From contig CAZTLI010000090.1 of the NCBI GenBank assembly GCA_964614375.1, positions 1 to 14,457 of the forward strand: 14,457 bases of DNA, written 5' to 3'. The notes under the pieces were generated by a model. It had not been told where the DNA came from. It ran no database searches and saw only the letters and a list, made by a program, of their open reading frames with translations. Each line of letters starts with the position of its first letter. Position 1 is the first letter of the stretch. Positions 6,507 through 13,651 of this stretch are shown here, in pieces. The DNA is from CAZTLI01 sp964614375. Its GTDB lineage: Bacteria; Chloroflexota; Anaerolineae; Aggregatilineales; Phototrophicaceae. The position numbers and the translations under genes are program-made.

Positions 6507-7594
6507 ACCTCAATGCCCAGTACACCCGCATCAAGGCCAACATCGACGCGGCAGTGGCGCGCGTCATCAACCGGGGCGATTTCATTCTTGGTGAAGATGT
6601 CCGGCTGTTCGAGGCGGAATTCGCGGCCTATTGCGGTGTGGATTTTGCCTGTGGCGTCGCGTCGGGCACGGCTGCGCTAGAACTGCTGCTGCGAGCCTAT
6701 GGTATTGGCGAGGGCGATGAAGTCATCACGGCGGCGAACACGTTTATCGCCACCACACTGGCAATCTCGTATGTGGGCGCAAAACCGGTGCTGGTGGACA
6801 TTGACCCGGAAACCTATAACATCGACGTGAAGCAGATTGAACGCGCCGTCACGCCGCATACGCGCGCCATAATCCCTGTGCATCTGTATGGGCAGCCTGC
6901 TGATATGGACGCGATACAGGAAATCGCAGACCGGCATCGTCTGTTCGTGATTGAAGATGCCTGTCAAGCGCATGGAGCGCGTTATCACGGGCATCGCACT
7001 GGCGCACTGGGGAATGCGGCGGCATTTAGCTTTTATCCCGCCAAGAATCTCGGCGCGTATGGCGATGGCGGTATAGCGGTCACCAATGACCCGACTATCG
7101 CCGAGAAGGTGCGGATGCTGCGCGATTATGGACAGCTCGAAAAATACCACCATCTCACCATCGGTTATAACAGCCGTCTGGACACGCTGCAAGCGGCGGT
7201 GCTGCGCGCGAAGCTGCCCCATCTGGACGCATGGAATACCGCACGTCGAGACCATGCCGCGCACTATACGCGCTTGCTGACAGGCAGCGAGGTCGTCACA
7301 CCGACGGTCATGGCAGATGTCGAATCGGTCTGGCATCTGTATGTCATTCGCGTCCACTGCCCGGACGGGCTGCGTAACTATCTGACGCAGCACAACATCC
7401 AGACAGGTATTCACTATCCGATTCCGATTCACTTACAACCCGCGTATCTGCATCTGGGGTACAAGACGGGTGATTTTCCGGTCACTGAAAAGTACGCAAA
7501 AGAAATCCTCTCACTGCCGATGTATGCCGAATTGCAACCGGATGAGATTACCCGCGTTGTGAATGCGATTCGGGCATTCCAACCGCATCAATGA
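6467..7594 (+). CDS. DegT/DnrJ/EryC1-family PLP-dependent sugar aminotransferase
   Basis: Transfers an amino group to a keto sugar, probably the product of the preceding oxidoreductase. The 375 residues match the family's usual length. Motifs: FVDLNAQY (12-19), ASGTAAL (65-71) in the cofactor-binding region, EDACQAHGA (163-171) with Asp164 facing the PLP ring nitrogen, the PLP-binding Lys193 in SFYPAKNLGA, GDGG (199-202) and GYNSRLDTLQAA (233-244). It resembles WbpE/WlbE and QdtB/FdtB-type enzymes; I cannot choose between a uronic-acid and a deoxysugar substrate. I prefer the ATG at 6467 because GAGGA (6451-6455) lies 11 nt upstream and the protein then begins near the conserved FVDL. The ATG at 6455 is an alternative. 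This start gives a 40-bp overlap with the upstream gene. Confidence 0.92.
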   Translation: MDIREYTSTVRFVDLNAQYTRIKANIDAAVARVINRGDFILGEDVRLFEAEFAAYCGVDFACGVASGTAALELLLRAYGIGEGDEVITAANTFIATTLAISYVGAKPVLVDIDPETYNIDVKQIERAVTPHTRAIIPVHLYGQPADMDAIQEIADRHRLFVIEDACQAHGARYHGHRTGALGNAAAFSFYPAKNLGAYGDGGIAVTNDPTIAEKVRMLRDYGQLEKYHHLTIGYNSRLDTLQAAVLRAKLPHLDAWNTARRDHAAHYTRLLTGSEVVTPTVMADVESVWHLYVIRVHCPDGLRNYLTQHNIQTGIHYPIPIHLQPAYLHLGYKTGDFPVTEKYAKEILSLPMYAELQPDEITRVVNAIRAFQPHQ

Positions 7595-7638
7595 GCCACA
7601 CTGACGGCAAACTAGACTTCCAATGGAGGGAAGAATCT

Positions 7639-7647
7639 GGAGGAGGG
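7639..7647 (+). promoter_or_regulatory. Strong ribosome binding site for the cysteine-rich protein
   Basis: GGAGGAGGG lies 7 nt before the ATG at 7655 and is among the strongest Shine-Dalgarno sequences in the window. It supports the small downstream frame as a real, well-translated gene. Confidence 0.7.
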
Positions 7648-7654
7648 ATAAAAC

Positions 7655-8215
7655 ATGGAGGAACACTACCCCTGTCAACTTCAGGACATACCGAACTTAT
7701 CTGAAGGCGATTTGCCAACCACGAACCGCTCACTCACATGGCGGATGACGCTGCTGCTCAAGCGCGCGCTGCCGATGCAGACCAAACAACGCATCAAACA
7801 CGCATTCACGGCGCTGCAAACCCGTCTCAATGGCAGTCAGACTATCGAAGCCGCCCAACCCACAGCCCGCGCAGGGCCATTGCGGGCGGGGGATTGGGTG
7901 CGGGTGCGCGCCGATGACGACATTAAGGCCACGCTCAACAACTGGAATGCCTTAAAAGGCTGCTCGTTCATGAAGGCGATGCTGCCCTACTGCGGCACGA
8001 CACAGCGCGTCTTGAAACCCGTCAACCGCTTTCTGGATGAGCGCGATTACAAGATGAAAAAGTGCAGCGGATTGGTGCTGCTGGAAGGGGCAATCTGCCA
8101 CGGTCTGGAAAATTATGGTCCGTGTGATCGCAGTTGCTATTACTTCTGGCGTCATGAGTGGTTGGAGAAAATCGACACACCAGACGCTGTGTATCGCAAG
8201 GGGGAAATCCAATGA
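7655..8215 (+). CDS. Conserved-looking cysteine-rich protein of unknown function
   Basis: A 186-residue protein with no signal peptide or membrane segment; I cannot assign it to a named domain. The N-terminal third (1-75) is low in structure and basic. The C-terminal part looks like a compact domain: a turn GDWVRVR (79-85) that could be an SH3-like or KOW-like barrel, then LKGCSFM (100-106), YCGTTQRVLK (112-121), KKCSGLVLLEGAICHG (135-150) and GPCDRSCYYFWRHEWLEKI (155-173). Six cysteines (103, 113, 137, 148, 157, 161) fall in this half and could bind a metal or Fe-S cluster; Cys7 is isolated. It has a strong ribosome site, and its stop overlaps the next start as ATGA (8212-8215). I have an impression of similar domains in other polysaccharide loci but cannot name a family. 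A role in polysaccharide assembly is inferred from position only. Confidence 0.8.
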   Translation: MEEHYPCQLQDIPNLSEGDLPTTNRSLTWRMTLLLKRALPMQTKQRIKHAFTALQTRLNGSQTIEAAQPTARAGPLRAGDWVRVRADDDIKATLNNWNALKGCSFMKAMLPYCGTTQRVLKPVNRFLDERDYKMKKCSGLVLLEGAICHGLENYGPCDRSCYYFWRHEWLEKIDTPDAVYRKGEIQ

Positions 8216-9258
8216 AGACCGTGCATATAAACCCCTGTACCGACCCGCTGTGGGGCGACTTGCTGGCGCGTTATGACTGCGACGTGTTTCATTCACCGGA
8301 CTGGTTGCAGTGTTTGGCGACGACCTATGGTTGGCAGCCACAGGCCTATGTATTGATTGACGATGTAGGGATGCCGCTGGCTGGTGTCCCTTTTTTCTAC
8401 ATCGACGACATCTGGGGGGAGCGGGTGGTATCGCTGCCGTTCTCCGATTATTGCAATCCACTGGTCACCGAACAGGCGCACTGGTTGCAGCTTGAAGCGG
8501 CGCTGGTCGCCCATGGCTGCCCGGTGACGCTGCGCTGCCTGCAAAATCCACTGCTGACGACAACAGGTTGTTTCGTACACCACAAGTCCGCGCGCTGGCA
8601 TGGCATCCCCCTCACAGACGATGTGGACACCATCTGGGAGATGTTCGACAGGCGGGCACGACAAGCCGTCCACAAAGCGATGCGTCACGACGTTCAGGTG
8701 ATAGAAGCGCACGACAAAACAGGTCTGCAAGCCTTTTATGACATGCATCGCAACATTCGCAAACGCAAATATCGCCTGTTAACACAGTCGTACAGTTTTT
8801 TCGAGACTATCTGGGACACATTCATGCCATTCGGAAACGGATTGCTGCTGCTGGCGACCCATGAGGACATACCCATTGCGGGCGGCATGTTCCTGCGCTG
8901 GCGCAACAATCTGGTTTACAAATTCAGCACGTCAAACCCGGACTTCCTGCCCATGCGCCCCTGTGACCTGCTGGTGTGGACGGGTATCCAGAAGGCCAAA
9001 GCGCAGGGCTGCGATGGCTATCTCGATTTTGGGCTGTCCGATTGGGAACAGGAAGGGCTGCACCAGTTCAAACGTAAATTTGGCGCGATTGAGAAGACGA
9101 TTACCTTCCTCAACCACGACGCGGGCGTTGATGGTCGCAAGCACATCCCGCACTTAAAGGAACTGCTCCCACAAATAACCCATCTTTTAACAGAGCCGAC
9201 AGTGCCCGACACTATCACGCGCGAGGCGGGCGATCTGATTTACCGCTGTTTCGCATGA
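8212..9258 (+). CDS. FemAB/GNAT-like acyltransferase (Acetyltransf_6 type)
   Basis: A 348-residue soluble protein of the FemAB-like branch of the GNAT fold (PF13480 style), which transfers an acyl or aminoacyl group to a cell-surface precursor. The first half contains FHSPDWLQCLATTYGW (26-41) and GMPLAGVPFF (53-62), typical of the N-terminal GNAT repeat. The second half contains RRARQAVHKAMRHDVQVIEA (147-166), GGMFLRWRNNLVYKFSTSNP (224-243) and DGYLDFGLSDWEQEGLHQFK (268-287), characteristic of the C-terminal repeat. The start at 8212 overlaps the preceding stop and has AGGGGG (8199-8204) 7 nt upstream; the upstream in-frame start at 8158 would add residues unlike this family. It may add an acyl or amino-acyl group to the amino sugar made upstream; this target is inference. 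Confidence 0.85.
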   Translation: MKTVHINPCTDPLWGDLLARYDCDVFHSPDWLQCLATTYGWQPQAYVLIDDVGMPLAGVPFFYIDDIWGERVVSLPFSDYCNPLVTEQAHWLQLEAALVAHGCPVTLRCLQNPLLTTTGCFVHHKSARWHGIPLTDDVDTIWEMFDRRARQAVHKAMRHDVQVIEAHDKTGLQAFYDMHRNIRKRKYRLLTQSYSFFETIWDTFMPFGNGLLLLATHEDIPIAGGMFLRWRNNLVYKFSTSNPDFLPMRPCDLLVWTGIQKAKAQGCDGYLDFGLSDWEQEGLHQFKRKFGAIEKTITFLNHDAGVDGRKHIPHLKELLPQITHLLTEPTVPDTITREAGDLIYRCFA

Positions 9259-9274
9259 GCGAACGGGACGCGCT

Positions 9275-9282
9275 GGAGGGGG
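9275..9282 (+). promoter_or_regulatory. Ribosome binding site of the fusion gene
   Basis: GGAGGGGG lies 9 nt before the ATG at 9292, within the 33-bp gap after the acyltransferase. It supports initiation at the Wzz end of the fusion gene. Confidence 0.65.
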
Positions 9283-9291
9283 TGAACGATT

Positions 9292-12195
9292 ATGGAATTA
9301 CGAACATACGCCGAAATTTTATGGCGACGCAAATGGATTGTCATCATAACTGTGCTGGCGGCGGCGCTGGTGCTGGTCGTGGGTCTGTCCCGGCTCTCGT
9401 CCACCTATACCGCCGCGACCAAGATTCGGCTGGCGACGGCGATGACGGGTAGTACGGATTATGTCGATTACGACATCCTCTATACAGACCGTTTGATGAA
9501 TACGGCGGTTGAACTGGCGTCCAGTGATACGCTGCTGCTGGATGTTCAGCGCGAGTTGGGGCTGGCTGTGCCGCCGACAGTCCGTGTCGAGATTATTGCC
9601 GGCAGCGAACTGCTGCAAATCATTGTCAGTGATCGTGACCCGCAGCAGGCCGTCGCCATCGCCAATACCCTCGCCAGAATGCTGGTTGAACAGAGCGAAA
9701 TGCTGTTTGATGGACATCGCACACCCCTGGGCGCGGTATCCAGCCTGACGGTTGTCGAACCCGCGACGATCCCCGACAGGCCATCTGGCCCGAATAAACT
9801 GGCCTTGTTGGCTGCCGGGTTGTTTATGAGCGTGGTCGCTGCTGGCGTCTTGGCGCTGATTGTCGAAAATGTCGATACACGCCTGCATACGGTTGAGCAG
9901 ATTCAGGCCATCACACCCATGCCCATCGTGGCGGAAATCCCCCATACCCGCAAATTGTCCAGACAGCCAGTGTCTGCTGCGCCGGTCGCGATCAAACAAG
10001 CTTTCCGCAAGTTGAGCGCACTGCTGTTCCCGGTGGCTGCCCGTTCGGGTAGACGGCGGAATGGGCGCCACGGCAGTGGGCTTAAGAGCCTGCTGGTGGT
10101 TAGTGCCACGCCGCAGGAAGGCCGTTCGACAGTGGTCGCGCAGCTGGCGGTTGCTGCCGCGCGTTCGGGGCGCAGGGTCGTGGTGGTGGATGCCGATTTC
10201 CATCATGCTATCTTGCACCAGCGGTTTGATGTGCCCAACAATGTCGGACTCACCAGTGTGCTGACGGATGACCTGATGCTGGATATGGCGGTTCATGAAA
10301 GCGGTATCGCAGACGGTGTGTTTGTCCTGCCTGCTGGCCCGGTGTGGGACGATGCCTCGGATTTGCTTGACACGCCGGCGATTCACACCGTCATCGACCA
10401 GTTGACGAAACATTTTGATCTGGTCTTAATCGACAGTCCCGCCCTTATGGATTATGCCGACAGCGCGGTGCTGCTCTCGGTGGTGGATGAGGTGCTGGTG
10501 CTGGGTCGATTGGGCTTCACACGGCGGGAACAGCTTGTGCGGGTGTGTGACTATCTGGAACAGGCGTCGGTGACGGCAAAAGGTCTGGTGCTGAATTACG
10601 CGCCGGATGATGCCCGTCGTCCGCGCCGCCCAAAGACACGACACCCAGAACCGCCCGATTGGGGCGCGTCAGCCGCTGATGACGGCGTGAGTGACGAAAC
10701 ACAGGAAGCAAGACCGCCGGGACTCCCCATAGGGCAACCGGCCCGACGTCGTGTACGGATCGCGCCGGTTTCGCGCATCGACTTGCGTATCGGTGCATAC
10801 GCGCTGATGCTGGGTGCATTGATTGGCTTGCTGGTTCTGTTCTTCCCGCTGCCCTGGCAGTTTGTCGCGTTAGCCGGGGTTGGTGGTCTTTTCGCGGTAC
10901 TCAAAAGACCTGAACTGGGCGTGCTGGGGATACTGCTTGCGGCGTCTACGCTGTTCACGCGCGAGGTGGTGCCCCCTTTTGGCGTCGCCAGCGTCAATAT
11001 TCTGGACATCATGTTTTTTGCGCTGGGGTTCTTGATATTGATCCGCTGGCTGGCTGAACGGCAGTTCCGTTTCGTTCGCACACCACTTGACGTGCCGCTG
11101 GTGGCGCTGCTGCTGGCGGCAGTGGTGTCGTCGCTGCCCCCCTTTCTGATGTCGTCGTTACAAATCTGGGAAATTTATCAGGAAGTGGTCGTCATCCTCT
11201 ACTATCTGGTCTTTTTCCTCGTGACCCAGTTGGTGCGCGAGAAGCGCCAACTCAGGCTGCTGATTGAAGGCTTTTTTGTGCTGGCGGCGGCGACTGGCGC
11301 AATCATGCTGGTGCAGTATGTCGCGGGCGACAGCATTCGGCTGCTGTTGGGTCGCGTCGAAACCACCATCACGCAAGGTATCCGTTATGAAGGCGTGATG
11401 CGTATCCTGCCGCCCGGTCAATCGCTCGTCTTAACCGCCAGTGTCATCCTTACCACGCTGCTGATAGTGGATCGTGTCCGGCTGCGCTGGCTCCTGTATT
11501 GGGCGCTGACGACAATCGGCGTGATTTTGACGTTCAATCGCAGTTTCTGGATTGGGATGCTGCTGGCGTTTGGTGTGCTGGCATTTGTGCTCAGAGGCCC
11601 CGAAACACTGCGATTGGCAAAAGTGGGCGTCGTCATCTTTGCAGTGGCGCTGCCAGCTTTGATTGTCGCGTCGGTGCAGGTTGATTCCGGAATTGCCAAC
11701 CTCATCACCGCTTCGGCACAACGATTGATCACCGTTGTCGCGCAGGATTTCACCGCCGACAGCACCTTCCAGTGGCGTTATCCCGAATATGAATATGCGG
11801 CGGCAAAGGTGCTCGAACAACCGCTGCTGGGCGTCGGCATGGGCAGCCGCTATCGCCCGCTGGATACGCGCCTCGATTCAGAACATTTTGATGGTCGGCG
11901 TTATCTCCACAACGGGCATTTGTACGTGCTGGTGAAGGCGGGGCTGGTGGGTTATCTGTGTCTGCTATGGGTGTCGGTGGTGTTTATGGGGCGAGGACTG
12001 CACCTGTGGCGTACCATCGCCGACCCTGTGGAGCAGGCCGTCGTAGTGGGCATGGTCATGGCCTATATCAGTGTGCTGGTCAGCGCGGTAGCGGCGCCGG
12101 TCTTTATGGAATTTTTCTGGGCGCCTGTTCTGGGCACGATGCTGGGCACGAATGAAGTTATTTATCGACTGAACACAGGGGCACAACGTGGCTGA
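9292..12195 (+). CDS. Wzz - BY-kinase-like P-loop - O-antigen ligase/polymerase fusion protein
   Basis: One uninterrupted 967-residue frame joins three functions usually on two or three proteins. Residues 1-192 are a Wzz/GumC chain-length determinant: TYAEILWRRKW, membrane helix 15-32, a short periplasmic part (33-168), the proline motif EPATIPDRPSGPNK (156-169) and helix 170-191. Residues 193-436 resemble CpsD/CapB/Wzc BY-kinases, with a degenerate P-loop SATPQEGRST (271-280), Walker A'-like VVVVDAD (296-302) and Walker B-like LVLIDSP (377-383). A Pro/Arg-rich, tyrosine-free linker (437-494) leads to an O-antigen ligase/Wzy-like membrane domain (about 498-960) with about 12 helices, Arg750 in FNRSFW, and a predicted periplasmic loop (796-880) ending YLHNGHLYVLVKAGLVG with His873. 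The topology is consistent: P-loop domain and linker cytoplasmic. It probably polymerises or ligates polysaccharide under built-in length control. No start with a ribosome site was seen at the ligase boundary. Confidence 0.93.
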   Translation: MELRTYAEILWRRKWIVIITVLAAALVLVVGLSRLSSTYTAATKIRLATAMTGSTDYVDYDILYTDRLMNTAVELASSDTLLLDVQRELGLAVPPTVRVEIIAGSELLQIIVSDRDPQQAVAIANTLARMLVEQSEMLFDGHRTPLGAVSSLTVVEPATIPDRPSGPNKLALLAAGLFMSVVAAGVLALIVENVDTRLHTVEQIQAITPMPIVAEIPHTRKLSRQPVSAAPVAIKQAFRKLSALLFPVAARSGRRRNGRHGSGLKSLLVVSATPQEGRSTVVAQLAVAAARSGRRVVVVDADFHHAILHQRFDVPNNVGLTSVLTDDLMLDMAVHESGIADGVFVLPAGPVWDDASDLLDTPAIHTVIDQLTKHFDLVLIDSPALMDYADSAVLLSVVDEVLVLGRLGFTRREQLVRVCDYLEQASVTAKGLVLNYAPDDARRPRRPKTRHPEPPDWGASAADDGVSDETQEARPPGLPIGQPARRRVRIAPVSRIDLRIGAYALMLGALIGLLVLFFPLPWQFVALAGVGGLFAVLKRPELGVLGILLAASTLFTREVVPPFGVASVNILDIMFFALGFLILIRWLAERQFRFVRTPLDVPLVALLLAAVVSSLPPFLMSSLQIWEIYQEVVVILYYLVFFLVTQLVREKRQLRLLIEGFFVLAAATGAIMLVQYVAGDSIRLLLGRVETTITQGIRYEGVMRILPPGQSLVLTASVILTTLLIVDRVRLRWLLYWALTTIGVILTFNRSFWIGMLLAFGVLAFVLRGPETLRLAKVGVVIFAVALPALIVASVQVDSGIANLITASAQRLITVVAQDFTADSTFQWRYPEYEYAAAKVLEQPLLGVGMGSRYRPLDTRLDSEHFDGRRYLHNGHLYVLVKAGLVGYLCLLWVSVVFMGRGLHLWRTIADPVEQAVVVGMVMAYISVLVSAVAAPVFMEFFWAPVLGTMLGTNEVIYRLNTGAQRG
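12177..12181 (+). promoter_or_regulatory. Ribosome binding site supporting the GTG start at 12188
   Basis: AGGGG lies 6 nt before the GTG at 12188, inside the end of the fusion gene. The alternative in-frame ATG at 12227 has no comparable site, so the GTG start, with an 8-bp overlap, is preferred. Confidence 0.6.
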
Positions 12196-13651
12196 CGCGG
12201 GCAATTCCCGGCTGATACGCGCTTTTATGTCGAACGTTGGCGGCAATTTCTTTGCGCTGGTGTTTGCCTTCCTGACCGTCAGTATTTCGGCGCGGGTGCT
12301 GCCGGAAGAGAGTCTCGGCGTCTATTTTTTACTGATGACCATCGCCTATCTGTTACAGGCGCTGACCTCGGTGGGCATCAAACAAGGGGCGACACGCTTC
12401 ATCGCGGGCGCGCCAGACGACGATGAACGCCAGCATATCGTCAACAATGTGCTGATGGCCTGCGTGCTGGTGCTGGTCGCGGGGATGCTGTTGGCAGTGG
12501 TGGGGCGACCTGTGCTCGTCTGCCTGTTTGATTCACCCCATTTAGCCGAGTTTTATTGCTTCGCGGTGCTGCTGATGAGTGTGACGGTCTTCGATCAGGT
12601 GCTGGACGCCATCATGCAGGGTTATCAGCTCTATCACCGGATGGCGCTGGTGCGGTCAATTGGCGGCGTGGTGAATTTTGGCCTGACCTTCGCTTTCCTG
12701 TGTATCGTACAGGGGGGTATCGCCGGCATCGTCCTCGCGACGGTGTTATCTACAGCATTGACCGCACTAATACGCTATCGGATGATACCCGGCGTGAAAC
12801 GACTGCGTTTCAACCCGGCAGTGCAGCGCGGTTTTGTGCGTTTTGGCCTGCCGATTCAGTGCAACGACATTCTCACCTTCATCTCCGAGCGCATAGACAT
12901 CCTGCTGGTGGGAACCCTGCTCACGCCCGCTGCTGTCGCCTATCTGGGTGTCGCGTGGAAGATTCCGCAGAATCTGTACAAACTATTTCAATCGGTCATC
13001 GCGGTCTTTTACCCGCATATCGCCAATCTGTTCGGTCAAGACCAGCAGACCGATGCCGAGATAAGCTGTTATCATTTTGTGCGCTTTAGTGCAGTGGTGA
13101 CGACGGGCGGCGCGCTGCTGGTCATCCTGTTTCAGCGCGAGATCGTGACCCTCATCTTCTCAGAGCGATACCTGCCTGTCGCGCCTGCGCTGGCGGTGTT
13201 GATGCTGGTGCTCATCTTTTCGACGATGACGACGATTCTCGATTATGCGCTCATCGCCGCCGGACATTCGCGCTATCTGCCCCTCATTAGTCTGGCGGAT
13301 ACCGCCCCCAATGTCATCGCCAATCTGCTCTTGATTCCGGCGCTGGGGTTCATGGGCGCGGTCTATGCGCGTTTAATCGCCAACATCACCACGCTGCCCG
13401 TCGTGCTGTGGAGCCTGCATCGCGAAAAAATTCACATTCCTATCCTGGAAACTGTTAAACCGGTGGTCGTACTGGTGATTTGTCTGGTGATGTATTTCGC
13501 CATTGGCTGCGACACCTTCATCTGTCGGGCGGCGATTCTGGCGCTGTTCGGGCTGATGCTGCTGGCGTTTTCGGTCGTTACCAGTCACGATGCGGCGGCG
13601 CTGCTGCGAAGTGTGAAGCCGATTTTTCATCAGCGGGCGGTGACCAAATGA
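12188..13651 (+). CDS. Wzx-type lipid-linked repeat-unit flippase (MOP superfamily)
   Basis: Moves undecaprenyl-linked repeat units across the cytoplasmic membrane. The 487 residues and about 12-14 hydrophobic helices spread evenly over the chain fit the polysaccharide transporter families PF01943/PF13440. The first helices contain NVGGNFFALVFAFLTVSISA (16-35) followed by RVLPEESLGVYFLL, the typical start of this family (G-x-Y in the loop between helices 1 and 2). ERIDILLVGTLLTPAAVAYL (234-253) is the usual conserved stretch of the second half. It starts with GTG, overlaps the fusion gene by 8 bp, and its stop overlaps the next start as ATGA (13648-13651). Position directly after the polymerase/length-control fusion supports Wzx rather than another MOP transporter. 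The exact substrate cannot be read from the sequence. Confidence 0.9.
   Translation: MADAGNSRLIRAFMSNVGGNFFALVFAFLTVSISARVLPEESLGVYFLLMTIAYLLQALTSVGIKQGATRFIAGAPDDDERQHIVNNVLMACVLVLVAGMLLAVVGRPVLVCLFDSPHLAEFYCFAVLLMSVTVFDQVLDAIMQGYQLYHRMALVRSIGGVVNFGLTFAFLCIVQGGIAGIVLATVLSTALTALIRYRMIPGVKRLRFNPAVQRGFVRFGLPIQCNDILTFISERIDILLVGTLLTPAAVAYLGVAWKIPQNLYKLFQSVIAVFYPHIANLFGQDQQTDAEISCYHFVRFSAVVTTGGALLVILFQREIVTLIFSERYLPVAPALAVLMLVLIFSTMTTILDYALIAAGHSRYLPLISLADTAPNVIANLLLIPALGFMGAVYARLIANITTLPVVLWSLHREKIHIPILETVKPVVVLVICLVMYFAIGCDTFICRAAILALFGLMLLAFSVVTSHDAAALLRSVKPIFHQRAVTK

Noticed and set aside
7591..7704. 37-codon frame whose ATG overlaps the aminotransferase stop
   Set aside because: The ATGA arrangement is tempting, but it has no Shine-Dalgarno, its codons run through the strong ribosome site of the next gene, and the product looks random.
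9319..10413. Long minus-strand open frame (364 codons) opposite the fusion gene
   Set aside because: The plus-strand frame has clear Wzz and P-loop motifs. The antisense product is rich in His, Gln and Arg, with no recognisable domain.
10600..10800. Possibility that the fusion is two genes joined by a sequencing error
   Set aside because: The frame is continuous, the linker is compositionally plausible and the topology fits, and I see no ribosome site or typical start at the boundary. It cannot be fully excluded without resequencing.
12556..13089. Plus-strand frame of 177 codons inside the flippase gene
   Set aside because: The flippase frame shows regular membrane helices across this stretch; the alternative frame reads as low-quality Arg/His-rich protein.
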